Of a stretch of 64,000 nucleotides of DNA, positions 21,137-31,738 are shown piece by piece. The number at the start of each line of letters is the position of its first letter. Position 1 is the stretch's first letter. The notes under the pieces are model-generated. The model had not been told where the DNA came from. It made no database searches and saw only the letters and a list, made by a program, of their open reading frames with translations. The translations under genes and the position numbers were made by a program. The stretch lies in contig MU270137.1 in assembly GCA_021432635.1 (NCBI GenBank), forward strand, positions 22,260 to 86,259, given 5' to 3'. The stretch is from Thozetella sp. PMI_491 (taxonomy: Eukaryota; Ascomycota; Sordariomycetes; Chaetosphaeriales; Chaetosphaeriaceae).

Positions 21137-22125
21137 TGATCGTTTCCCATGTCTGGACATGGTGATTAGTTCATTTGAAAGCTTTATACACAACTCTCCG
21201 CATCTTTCCCGGCGAAAGATGAGGTGAGAGAGTTTATCAGACGAGTTTTATGATTTAAAAGATACCGAACAAGCTGCCTACGCCCAATGTATTTATCGAC
21301 ATGGTACCGCACTGTTTCCAGGGGGTAGATTGTAACATTTGGGGCAAGTATTGGACTAATGGAGCTCTGATGCCCGGCAAATGAAGTCGGAACAATATTG
21401 ACTGCCAGGAAGAGAGTTGTGAAAAGGGGTTTTATCATTGGAGTCTTGGTGTTTGGAGTCGGAAACTAGAAGGTTACCTTGACTACAAGGCGGTTGATAG
21501 TACAAGCTCTATGACGTTGAGCTGCAATTATGAAAACAAAATTTGCAGTGACCATTGAAGTACCTAAAATGCCTCTTGAGTGATCTGAAATACAACCCTT
21601 CTTGGTTTCTGAGCATGGAATGCAGATAATTGATGAAACTCAGAGTTAGAATCTGTTTTGTGACAGGCGATCTATTTAATTGTTGGCTCAAGTGAGGGTT
21701 TTGTGCTTGGCCTAATAATAAGTTAATCTAAATACAAAGATTAAACCTGTGTCAACTGATTTCTTTGCTACCACCGATGGCCTGAAAAAAAACAAGTAAT
21801 GTGAAGAGCGCTTCTCAATAAGATGCAAATAGCACTAGGGCTTTGTTTGGGCAGTATTTGAGTCTGCAGGCCAGTCCACTCGGTCCATGATTTGTTGCGT
21901 TTCGTGAACCCTTTTTCACTAGATGGCCCAGCTGCATAACTGGTGTAAACAAACGAGCCCACCATATATTTCCTCTCTTCACTCGCTCTCCTCTCAAAAC
22001 CCACGAGTCAACTCACAACTCCCATCCGCTCCCTTCTGACCACATCAGATTGAGCCTCTCTATCTCATCACCTTCCATCTCAAGCCCCCTTGAAATTCGA
22101 TTTTCACCTTCTCACCATCTATTTC
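21137..22125. other. AT-rich spacer
   Basis: AT-rich compared with its surroundings. On the minus strand it holds one candidate small secreted protein (21184-21438). Otherwise I see only the promoter region of the SET/MYND gene. Confidence 0.5.
21184..21438 (-). CDS. Candidate small secreted protein, 84 residues
   Basis: A short open frame starts with a good signal peptide (MIKPLFTTLFLAVNIVPTSFA). About 63 residues follow with a single cysteine close to the end (ESCV) and one possible N-glycosylation site (NVT). It lies in AT-rich DNA, has no TATA box that I can see, and resembles no family I know. A GTATCT donor-like site inside the frame means the true product could be spliced and shorter. 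Treat it as a candidate only. Confidence 0.3.
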   Translation of the reverse strand: MIKPLFTTLFLAVNIVPTSFAGHQSSISPILAPNVTIYPLETVRYHVDKYIGRRQLVRYLLNHKTRLINSLTSSFAGKDAESCV

Positions 22126-23985
22126 ATGATGAGCGAGACTAACCCGGCCGACCTGGAGGCCATGATGGCCGAGGTAACCCTCCAAGATGACCCTGCTGGC
22201 ACAGTGCCGGCCCGTGACTTCTTCTACCAGGACAAGGAAGCCTGCGAGTTCATCATCAAGAGCCGCACTATCTCAATGGTGCCAGTTGAGATTCGAGTTT
22301 CTCGAGTGGCGAGTCCTCGATCCGGATTGTTCTACACGGGCGAGAAGACTATTGACTTGGGAACTCAAATTTACCAATCTCAGCCACTAATGGTGCTGAT
22401 CGATCCCACGAAGAAGACAGTCTGCCACTACTGCTATGTTGATACCGACGACCCGGGTCATGTCGGACGTGTGCTCATCGAGGGGCTGGACATGGTAGTC
22501 AAGGCGTGCACTGGCTGCCGGGCCGTTCGATTCTGCTCCAGGGTCAGTCTATGGCCCGCGGAGGGGTCCTTCAATGTGCATTCCTAGCTGACATGCTACC
22601 ACAGTTCTGCCAGAAGCGAGGGTGGAAGCTCTTCCACCGGGATGAATGTGGGATTCTGAAGAATTCCCCAGACCTCTCCACCAAGAATCTCGCGACCCAT
22701 CGACTGCTCCTTTGGCAGGAGCGTGGCCTTCTTGGCAATGACTTGACCCGGGCTATCCTTCTGCTGGAAACCCACTTTCGGGAAATCGTGGATGGCGAGG
22801 ACAAGGATCGGGCCACTCAGCTCATTGTCGGAGGAGATGGCATCCGCAAAGCCACCAATTCCAAAATGTCAACTGGAGCCGTCTGGAAACTGTTCGGTGC
22901 CGTGCGTCCCATTACCGTTCACTCCTCCTGCGACTTTTCCGAGATCCGCTAACAGGTGTGCAGATGCTGACCAACAGCACCTTCGTCCGCCAGGCCCACC
23001 ACAGCGAGCCATTTGGGACCGCCTTTGATTTGTTGACTTCGATGATCAATCACTCTTGCGCTCCCAATGCTTTTGTCTTCCTCGAGGGCCGTGCGCTGCG
23101 TGTTCGGGCCCTTGCTCCGATCCGTCCCGGTGACGAGATCACCATATGCTACCTTGACCCCACCATCCACGTCAGCAAGCGCATGGAGCTGCTCAAGAAG
23201 GATCATTTTTTCGATTGCTGCTGTAAGTGTATCTTGTACTGCAATATGGCCACCATCCAGGGCCCCATGCTGACAGAGCCCAAGGCAAACGCTGCAAAGC
23301 CGAGATCAAGGAAGAGATGGACCGCCTTGGCAGCGATCTCGAAAAGGCAGTGGTGTTGCACGATGCGCAACAGCGCATGGTCGACCTCATGCGGGCCGCC
23401 ATGCGCACACTCAATCACCCAGGAATGCAGCCGGACTTCGAAAACCCCGACGCAGTCCACCGCAGCCTCTTGCACCTGGCAAAGAGTGCCTTCGGCGACG
23501 AGGAGTGGTACCCTGATCACATGGACCCCATGCCCATGGCCAATATGTGCCTGGGCCAGCTGTATTTGCGCCAGAAGAAGTTACCCATCGCGCTGCGTCT
23601 GATTCTCAAGAGTAAGCTCTGCAGTCGCCGCCGAAATGGCCCCGAGTTCGTCAACGAGATGTTCGAAGTGATGCGTGTGCTGGTGATGGTGGGTGACCTG
23701 CCAGACGACGCTCCGGAGTACTCCAACTTTGTCTTCCCACAGAAGAGCGAGATCCGAACTATCGCACGTGGATATGTGTACGAGATGTACACCGCTGCGG
23801 GTCAAGTGTACGGCGGCGACTCTATCCTCACTGGTGTCGTCGGCGAGATATACGAGAACCTGACCAAGAACATGGGCTGGCGCCCTGGATCCAAGGAATT
23901 TCGGGACGAGTTCGTGCCAGCTCAGCAGAAGCTGCTGGCTTGGGCTGGCATTGACGTCGCGCATGGCCTCGTGCTTTCGGACTGA
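22126..23985 (+). CDS. SET and MYND domain protein (SMYD-like)
   Basis: A protein of 557 residues encoded by exons 22126-22542, 22605-22901, 22964-23222 and 23285-23985; all three introns are 62 bp. The SET domain is split by a MYND zinc finger, as in SMYD lysine methyltransferases. The first SET part is near residues 60-95. The MYND cysteines begin at CHYC and end at FHRDEC. The cofactor-binding motif NHSCAPNA and the GDEITICYLD segment follow, and a post-SET CxCxxC is completed only when exon 3 is joined to exon 4 (reading FDCCCKRC). A C-terminal helical region, TPR-like in SMYDs, fills the last 220 residues. The likely activity is protein lysine methylation; substrate and location are unknown. 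Either Met at 22126 or 22129 could start. Confidence 0.9.
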
Positions 23986-24286
23986 GCATTGAGACATCTC
24001 TCTAGGCCGTCGTACTACCAAGCTGGAGAGAGATTGAAGGAAACGGCGAGATGCTTGCCAGGATTAGTCGTGCATTCGATGCCCTGTGCTGGCTAGCTTA
24101 GCGGAGGAGAGACACCAATTTGCTGACATGTGGCGGCGAACTGCCGAGAACTTGCTTTAGGAGATCGGATGGGGTATGTGAGTCGATGACGCGACTCCGC
24201 AGGGAACGTCTCAGGGTGACACGGAGGTAATGAGAGGCGAGAAAAGCTAGATGGCTCTATGATGGTGCTGGCATTGATGCCTATAT
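23986..24286. other. Convergent spacer
   Basis: Tail-to-tail spacer of 301 bases between the SET/MYND gene and the adenylyltransferase gene. Nothing beyond 3' regions is visible. Confidence 0.6.
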
Positions 24287-25243
24287 CTAATCACCTGCCT
24301 TTGGCACCCCGAACTCCGATAGTAAAAATCGTGGACCCTTTGCCACCCAAGCGTCTACTTCTGCCTGCTTAGAAACCGGCATGACCCCTAACATCCCAAT
24401 GGCGTTCGCGCCCGCGTCCCCCACTACGCCTCTCCGCCGGGGAAGAACTAACATCCATCGCTTGGTGAAGACTAGGTTGTGGGGACAGCAAGCGTCAGGT
24501 GGCGAATCCTTATACTTACCCGGATAGTATTCGGCTGCCATGGTGCTTTTGTCAAGAAGATCATCGTAGATTGCTAATATATCCTCCGTTGCAGCTTTGT
24601 TCAGATCGAAATCGAAACGGCTATAGAACCACACAAAGGGCACATCGGGCTCCTCTCCGCCAGGGCGGTCGAGGAATGCTGCAAAGTTGTCCTCCGGGTA
24701 GGGCATAATCTGAATGTGCTTGTGTAGGCGGCTGCAGCCGCCAGGGATGCCGCAGTTGAAGAAGACAACGTAGTCTTTGTCTTCGCCCAAGGCCAGGAGC
24801 GCGGTCCGGGTGGCGTCGAGGTCGTTCCAGCTCAAGCGCTCGTGCTGGCGGCGGAAGCCATCCTTGGTCATGACGAGCATGTGCGGCCGCACAAAGCAGA
24901 ACTTGTTCATAGCCAAGAAATGCGCTTCGCCGACGTCGCCAAGCTCGAAGCCCGTGGTGTCAATGTCGCTCCCGGGCTGAAGGTGCTTCTGCGGCTGGCT
25001 CTCGGGCGTCTGTCCATTGCTCTGCTGCGCCGTCGGCTTTTTGGCGAAGGCAGGGGTGAGAATAATTTTGACCTGCGAAGCGAATTAGGAGACTGCGAAG
25101 GTGTTGTGAAGCTTTGTGCACGAGCTTGCGCTTGCCTTGAGGTCGCCATCGCTGACCGTAGTCGTTTGTTGCTCCTCGCTGTACAAAACAATCCCAGCAT
25201 CCACCAGCTGGTCAAATCTGTCGAGAAGGCTAGCCTCATCCAT
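24287..25243 (-). CDS. APA1: Ap4A phosphorylase II / ATP adenylyltransferase (Apa1/Apa2 type)
   Basis: A HIT-superfamily enzyme that splits diadenosine tetraphosphate with phosphate into ADP and ATP; 297 residues. Exons are 25243-25136 and 25072-24287. The catalytic motif is HKHIQ (His153, His155, Gln157) after PGGCSRL. The C-terminal block HNLVFTKRWMLVLPRR and the final GPRFLLSEFGVP fit the fungal Apa family. The intron (25135-25073, 63 bp) has a GC donor: the exon ends DGDLK and the intron begins GCAAGC. A phase-0 join to VKIILTPAFAKKP restores a family-like N-terminus, and no GT site does this. The protein is slightly shorter than yeast Apa1. The start is the Met of MDEASLL; the frame is open upstream, so a longer N-terminus is possible. 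Confidence 0.85.
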
Positions 25244-26744
25244 TTTCGGCAATATGGGTCGGAAGCCTTGTATCGCTTCGTCCTCCCATCGGCTGCTGTG
25301 TTGCAATGGGGACAACGCCACCCGGAGCAAATGGCGGTCAACGGTAGGTCTCCTCGCGGTGCGGAGCCTCTCGGCCTCCGACAAGTGGGGCCGTCCCGGA
25401 CCTTCAACAGCCGCTCGCTGTGCTCTCGCTCGCCCACGCAAAGCCAACTGCGGAATGCTCGTCCTATGGATGCCATCGAGAGACCAATAGACCGCCTCCT
25501 CACACAAATAGCTGGAGTTTTCGTCTCTTGGGGCTAATGAATTGCCCTTCAGCAAGGTGTCAATACCGATCCCCCAATGGTCAACGCCGCCCTCCGCACT
25601 CTCTTCATTGGAGGTGCTAATCGTCCAAATTTCTAGGCTCAAGGGAGTGGTATAATCGGGCGCGCGAGATCCGGGCTTAGTGACTAGGTAGCCATCCTTC
25701 TAAACACCTCCACGTTCAGCCAGATGTTGGAGCGAGGAGCTTTAAATCGTCTCCGCGATGAGCATGCTCAGCCGCAATTTCAGTTCATCTATAATGTTCA
25801 GGGGGTATAGTGCCAATGGTAACTTATAACATCAACATGGTACCGCCGAGGGCATTGATATACCGCACTGTAAGCGTAAGAGAATAGATTCTCATTCTGT
25901 ATCAAATGGACTAGCAAAATAGAGCGGCATGTCGCCGCCCATTCTAATAGAATAGCCGCTTGACGCCGCCCCCATATGTCAACAAGTTCGTTTGTACCGC
26001 CAGCCACTTCTTCCTTCGTGACATGTTATCAATTTAACACTCTTTAACACGCAATCAGGGTGGTCTGCCAGCTACCTACGTTGTGTGATTACGTTGCAAA
26101 TGTTGTGATCTAGGAACTTTATATTCGACTAAGGCCCTGCGGAGATTGTGCTTTGATGAATTAATTGATTAATCCGATAGAAATTCTACCGAGCGTATTC
26201 TATCATGCGAACTGTATTTTGGTACCGCGCTGTTCACAGAGCAGACTATTTTAATAAAAGCGTTGCATTGCCCAGAGAGCTACGGCTCGCTAGGCGCGAG
26301 TATTCATCCGAGATGACAAGCCGTGGTAAGTCTAACAACCTCCGTTTGCAGTATTTACCGGTAGGAAAAGTCAGCAATTTATTTTATCTCCGCTTCGCGA
26401 CCGACAGAAGCGCCAGCTAATCTGTAATAACCACTATCGTAACAACACAATCAACTTTACGCGGGTAGACGAACCCTGAGAATAAGTGAAAGATCATCGC
26501 TGGGCGGAACTAGAGCACATGAGTGGTACTTCTGACAGACCTTATGCTATATTTTAAGCCCATGGATCGATTTTCAAGTGCAGAATCTGGACTCTAATTG
26601 CCCCGGGCTTACTCGCGGGCACCTCGTTGCTGTAGAGTTCGTGATTACGCGCAGCATCGGGGCTTGACCAAGCCAATGTTCGCATATTTCGCGTTGAAAC
26701 CAAGAGCCGGTAGATCTCGTTCCTGTAAAGAGATCGTATCTCAG

Positions 26745-26753
26745 TATAAAAGG
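26745..26753 (+). promoter_or_regulatory. TATA box of the defensin-like gene
   Basis: The sequence TATAAAAGG is a near-perfect TATA box 227 bases upstream of the start codon. Allowing for the 75-bp leader intron, the spliced leader would be about 120 bases. Confidence 0.6.
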
Positions 26754-26869
26754 CAGACAGCAATCCTCCTTCCGTCATTCGTTTCCCAAACTCGTTCTCT
26801 TCAAGCCAACCAAGAGTCTTTTGAGACAGCTAGAAGCTATTCCATATCAACCCGGTCAATACTCATCTC

Positions 26870-26944
26870 GTAAGTTGACTCCTTGGCCATTGAGAATCGA
26901 CCACTAGAGGCACAAAATGAACATGGCTAACAATCCTTTCACAG
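26870..26944 (+). other. Probable 5' UTR intron of the defensin-like gene
   Basis: A GTAAGT donor, a GGCTAAC branch site near 26924 and a TTTCACAG acceptor form a textbook 75-bp fungal intron. It ends 27 bases before the start codon, so it lies in the leader. Confidence 0.6.
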
Positions 26945-26971
26945 ACACGCACACTCTAAACATCATTAAAA

Positions 26972-27321
26972 ATGCGCTTCATTGCTATCTCCCTCCTTAC
27001 TATGCTTCCTGGAGCAATTCTTGCCGCCCCAGCCGAAGATTCCACCCAGGTATCTTGCCAAATTGGAGGGGATGCAGCCTGCAAACTTTCGGTTCGTTCA
27101 CCCTATGAGAACCACCAGCTCCCTTCCTATTTGGAGTATTCCATTGAAACACATGACAGACGCTGACATAGTATTCTCGGGATATTTAGTGCTTCAATAG
27201 AAACGCTCTGTGCGAATGGAGCACCCAATATAACCCCGCGAGATAGTAAGTTTAGGACCACTGCGGCGTAGTTGAGCATTGAGGCTTACGTCACGATAGC
27301 ATTTGCGTCTGCCATCCCTGA
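26972..27321 (+). CDS. Defensin-like six-cysteine secreted peptide, three exons
   Basis: Exons are 26972-27091, 27190-27245 and 27300-27321, giving 65 residues. The signal peptide is about residues 1-18 (MRFIAISLLTMLPGAILA). A short acidic stretch is followed by a core with cysteines at 29, 37, 41, 48, 61 and 63. The spacing x7, x3, x6, x12, x1 contains the CxxxC and CxC motifs that define cysteine-stabilised alpha-beta defensins. Both motifs depend on splicing: CxxxC (CKLSC) is formed at the exon 1-2 join and CxC (CVC) lies in exon 3. Intron 1 (98 bp) has a weak GTTCGT donor but a CTGAC branch site; intron 2 (54 bp) has GTAAGT. The Gly of the usual gamma-core GxC is absent, and the C4-C5 loop is long. 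Likely role: secreted antimicrobial or competition peptide, by analogy. I find no close neighbour of related function. Confidence 0.7.
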
Positions 27322-28080
27322 GTGATCGAGAATCGAGCGACATATGGCAGTCTGGTTCGTTAGCAGTAAATCTTTGAGAATGCAGCGGTTCTTACAGATC
27401 GCCTTGTCCTTGAAACACTCTTTCAAGGCACTGGAGTAAAAAAAGAAGGAACCTATACGGTCTAGAAAATAATCTGTGCGGTAGTTTTCTAGAGGAAAAG
27501 GCTAAAAGAAAACAAAAGCCAAAAAGGGGAGAAGGGGGGAGGGGGGGGGGGGAAGGGGGGAAAAGCTCTTAACCCTCGGATCCAACCATGCTACGCTATT
27601 GTGAATTTGGGAGGTTGAATATTGCAAGAAAAGTTGCATCTACTCCCCCTTCCCCCAACTAGGCAAACTTTGTATTTACTTTTCAACATCATCTCCATTA
27701 AGCCGCCTTCTCAGTCATCTCATGCCTCAACCCTTGCTCAGACTAGTCCCGCCGATTAGCTCAATTCATATCATGATGCTCATTTAAAGTACAAGACTTC
27801 TCAGACGCGTACTATGTGCATCTAGTCGTTGTCGAAACCATGTGTCGATTCCGTGAGTGTCTACTGTGAGAGAGCATACTAATCATGTTTCATAAATGAC
27901 GAAATGCCTGTGGAATCTCTTCCTTCGCTGAAGGAAGGTGGCAACATGAGTGCACCATCATGCTTGTTTGACCACATGATGAAGGCAAGAATGACACGAG
28001 TTCAAATTTCAGATTTTAGGGACCGCAACCATAATCCGCGTGGAAGCCAAATTCTTCATCATGTTACTCTCCACACTAAT
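27322..28080. other. AT-rich spacer with purine tract
   Basis: Downstream DNA of the defensin-like gene. It contains the purine tract at 27504-27566 and a C/T-rich stretch after it. No gene is seen. Confidence 0.5.
27504..27566 (+). repeat. Purine tract with G-runs
   Basis: A nearly pure A/G stretch that ends with a run of thirteen G and two runs of six G. It could form G-quadruplex or triplex DNA and is prone to length change and read error. Confidence 0.7.
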
Positions 28081-29100
28081 CTATGATGAAATGTCCTCCA
28101 TGACAACATCGCCTTCCTCGTCCTCCTTTATCTGGAGGTTCTCCATGCCGAGGTTCTGCACCTGAGCTCTATCGGCCGCCTCGGCCACATCCTCCACCTC
28201 TTCAGTCGTTTCCATCCCGACCGGCGGGGCGGGCTCCGCGGTGTCGGATTGTGTCCGCAGGTTCTCCTCCCAGTCTTTGTCAGCTTCATCGTTCTCGTAA
28301 CAACACGGAGTCCAGCGGCGGTTCATCCCGATGAATTCCATGTCCTTGTCTGTCCAGTCAACAAACTCCCAAGTGTAGCTATTTTTAATCATCAGGGCGT
28401 CGACTGCCTGGGCAAGCATTCCCGACTGGGAGACTTGGTACTGCGTGTGCCGACTGTTGAGAGACGCGATAAAGTCGAGCCGAGCCTTGGTGACAGTGTT
28501 TACCAAATCAACGAAGACGTGGCGGTACATGCGGCGGCCGAGAGCGGTGCCACCCTGGTTCTCCATGAGGAAGCTCGCAATGTCATGGCACGCGTCGATA
28601 CCCTTGAGTTCGTCGTCCAAGAAAAACGCGAGGCAGTCGAAGATCTAGTTGGTATAGAGTCATCAGGGGTGCCATGATCATGTTATTGTAGACAATATGG
28701 CTCTTACCTCGGCCAACATTGGTTCGGCACAGCGTCGGTTGAACTGGGTAAATTTGGGATGCGCCATGATGGCATTTCTGACGTCTTGATCGTGTCTCTG
28801 GTGGGCGAGAATCCGGGGAGCTCCTTCGTTCTCCTTCCAGATGAATCCAGGCTTGGGGATGATGTGAACGAGGAGAACGGCCAGCGGGGTCTCCATTTTC
28901 TTCAAGCGAGTTAGCATGAAAAACTGATGATTACTAGGGACTATGTTACCTACGATGATGATTGCGCCGAGGCCGAAGTTGTAGAGTGAGAGAAGGGAGA
29001 TGGAAGGGATGATCTTACAAAAATCCGAAGTGGGAGAAGAGGTCAAGATTCGTTCTCTGGCGGCTAGGGATGGATGAAGATTGATGGAGGGGTACCTCAA
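28081..29100 (-). CDS. Unrecognised protein with acidic C-terminus
   Basis: I do not recognise this protein. The firm parts are exon 2 (28644-28081, 187 residues) and the end of exon 1 (to 28708), joined in phase 0 over a 63-bp GTAAGA-TAG intron, so that ...RRCAEPMLAE continues as IFDCLAFFLDDELKG. The fold looks mostly helical, with a Glu/Asp-rich tail (VEDVAEAADRAQ, KEDEEGDVVMED). The start is not settled: the likeliest is the Met of METPLAVLLVHIIPKPG at 28896. A further intron (GTAGGT donor, GCTAAC branch, TTGAAG acceptor) may join an upstream exon starting at 29100. No signal peptide or known motif is visible. Intact frame and good splice signals argue that it is a real gene. Confidence 0.6.
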
Positions 29101-29508
29101 GATCTCAAATTGAAGAGATAGCTTCAGGCTGGAGTCGTTTGACGGACGGTGATAAATTAATACAGTTCTTAAAATCTGTAATCGATTTAGACTTCTCTGG
29201 TTGATGAATAGTAAGTGTGAGAAAGAGAACAGAGAGCATGAGGTAGAGGTAAATGAGGCACTGGTCTAGGAATCAACAAAGGCTCACGGAATAGCAACCG
29301 AAACCCGGGGTTCCCCAGGTTGAGGGAAGGAACAGTAAGCCAAAGGAGTCAACCTTGGGGACACGTACTTGGGGAGAGGCAGTTGGGGATATGGTAATTG
29401 GGGTAGCGAGGGGGGAATCAACATGGACTTCTGAGATTGGGGGGGAAGGGAGGACGGCTGTAGGCAAGTTCATATTTTCTGACAAGAACAGTTTATTTCA
29501 ACACCAAC

Positions 29509-29608
29509 GGGAGGCTAGCGCAATGGGATACAGTTGCAAGACTTATTCACATAGCCAACTAGCTGTGGGTTCGATCCCCACCGGCGCTACCCAGGTTTAT
29601 ATCTGGGC
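29509..29608 (+). ncRNA. tRNA-like pol III element, perhaps a SINE or tRNA relic
   Basis: An A-box-like sequence (TAGCGCAATGGG, from 29516) and a perfect B-box (GGTTCGATCCC, 29568-29578) lie about 50 bases apart. The T arm pairs perfectly (GTGGG with CCCAC). However, the 3' acceptor strand (CGGCGCT) does not pair with the bases before the A-box, and no good anticodon arm forms. This is therefore not an intact tRNA gene. A small hairpin follows (CCCAG with CTGGG). A tRNA-derived SINE head or a decayed tRNA gene would both fit. Confidence 0.45.
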
Positions 29609-29718
29609 TGTGTCGCTACATACAATCGCCTGCTACACAGGGATAGTCACTTCGGAGGCTAATTAGTTGTGTCTAAATGATTGTCAGCTTGACTTCGGGA
29701 CCTGGAGGATGCCTCCCG

Positions 29719-29744
29719 AATTATATATATCTCAATATATAATT
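29719..29744. repeat. Perfect AT inverted repeat
   Basis: Nine-base arms AATTATATA and TATATAATT are separated by eight bases, so a cruciform or hairpin is possible. No function is implied. Confidence 0.8.
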
Positions 29745-30801
29745 TTTTGTCTCCTTTTTTTTAGTCTTTGTAAACTGCGACCCTCCGTCGTCCGCTCTGG
29801 TCCCTTCAATGTACTCTTTATTTCTTCCTCCTCCTCCTCCCCCTCCCTCTTCCCCTCCTATCTTTTTTATCTTTTTCTTTTTCGTCTTGCCTCCCTTGCT
29901 TTGCGCGACGTGGCTGCGGCCTCGTGCGCCACATCTAGATATAGATCAGATAGGCCGCGCCTCTGGCTCGGCCCAAGCCAGCCAGCGATCCAGCCAGCGT
30001 AGGCAGTATAGCAAAAATGTCGAGCGAATGAGTGCACACGGCTCTTTGGTGTTGCGACATGACCGCGGTGTTTTGTAAGCTTGTGGCGTCGGACCGGGGG
30101 GAGCTTACCAAGAGACTTAAACGGGTTTCGCCAGAAAGACAGTAAATCGTGGCTCGGCGTACAAGTAGAAAATTTGAAGACACTACCGAAAGCATAAGCC
30201 CCCTATGAAAAAACCGCTTGATTAATGTAGCGTATGGATTTAGGGGCTCAGATCGTAATCCTCTTGATAGGTCTGGCTTGATGCAGCAGCAGACATGTTA
30301 TCGAGGGCAATTCTCATCACAGCGCCTAGGTCCTTTTGCTGCTCGGACAAAGCCACCGGGGAATTCAGACCCTAACTGGTTCGAAACCTTTAGCTTGCAC
30401 TGGCAGGCACTGTTTTGCAGCTGCGCCGGGCATGATTCCGTAGTCAGGACGTTCATCATGGTTCCCGCTGTTCCCCCATCGGCCTGCGCCTTCCCGCGTT
30501 GATCTAGAATCCCGTCAGTAAGTTGCAGGACACCTCCCTAAGCTGTGTTTTGGGCAGGCCCGAGGCTCTCGGCCGGCCTCCCCTTGGCAGCAACCCATAT
30601 TCACGGAAGCATCGTCCGCTCCCCGAGGGCATGGGCCCGGCTCCCTAGGACAGAGGATTGAGGTTTAAATGGGAGAAAGAATGGTGAAGCACTCACTTGA
30701 AATGATGACTCGATACGACTTCCCGAGACTTCAGTCTATGAAGAAAACTAACAGATATCTGCTTTGGCAGATGAGGGTGTCAGCGATGGCACTCATTTTT
30801 G

Positions 30802-30824
30802 CCCCCCCCCCCCCCCCCCCCCCC
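30802..30824 (+). repeat. Homopolymer of 23 C
   Basis: An uninterrupted run of C in noncoding DNA. Its length is likely to vary or to be misread. Confidence 0.85.
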
Positions 30825-31738
30825 TTTCTTTGGTAATCTTTTTGACGGTTTTCCCTGTTTTCAAGTCGCAACACGCGGAGGAGATGCTTTACTTACTTGT
30901 CTTGTTGTCCTTCCCTCCTCCGAGGCATGGAGAATGGTGCAGTAGAAGGGCATTTATAGCATGTCGATGCAGCGGGTGGCGACTTAGATTTTTTTTGTTA
31001 GTGCAGGGCTGCCTCTCGAAGTACCTCGAGGTACCCTTCTTGGTAGAATGGCCCATTTGGTTTCTGTGTCATTGAATGTGAAGAGATGGTCTCGTCGAGG
31101 CTTGGTACCTCCAAAATTTGCCGATTCCATGGTTGACATAGAAATCTAAGCACGGATCCGTTGCCATGACCCCCTTTCCGATCAATTTACTAAACAACTC
31201 TTCGACTTTTCACACGCTGCTAAAGAGAGATCGAAGCGGTACAGAGCGGAATCGAATATGATTCCATATTTCGTCTTCGGCAGGTTGTTCTTGTTGTCGA
31301 ATAGCAGGGAAAGTGTAGCTTGTTTATGAGATTGAAATGAGGAAGTCGGAATAGGGGTCGGGAGGTGGTAGCACTCGGGTTGTTAGCCAGACGGAGCTAG
31401 TCCTAAAATGGCCTAGCTTGTTTACTTTGGGCAGAGACTTCCCTGCCGAACCTCTAAGGAGCCACGGCTGAGGGATTCACCTATCCTTAGATGCACCGAG
31501 GACATCCAAAGCTTTTCCTTATGCAACTAGGTTCCCTGCCGTCACTTTAGCATGGACAAGGGTGGGAAAGGATGTACCCCATCAATAATGGTCTAATCGG
31601 GTCTTGGTTAAAAGGTACAGTACAACCGCGGAATGCATCCTCCTAGATCAACATACTATTAATAATGCCACCACGGGTCGCTCACGCGTGGCTGATTAGC
31701 TGGCTGCCTACCAAAATATCGTGTCCCATGTTCCACGG

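Larger units (their letters stand above)
25244..26971. other. AT-rich spacer with promoter and leader of the defensin-like gene
   Basis: About 1.7 kb, clearly more AT-rich than the housekeeping regions. It holds the TATA box and a 5' UTR intron of the gene at 26972. It also holds two short stretches resembling part of the 21.3-kb region (sharing GGTACCGC and flanking bases). No other gene is visible. Confidence 0.5.
29101..31738. other. Long low-complexity spacer
   Basis: About 2.6 kb with no protein gene that I can support. It holds a tRNA-like pol III element (29509-29608), an AT inverted repeat (29719-29744), pyrimidine-rich DNA around 29745-29890 and a run of 23 C (30802-30824). Confidence 0.5.

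Noticed and set aside
30378-30390. Second sequence matching a pol III B-box
   Set aside because: It is a near-palindrome with no A-box upstream and no T-arm pairing.
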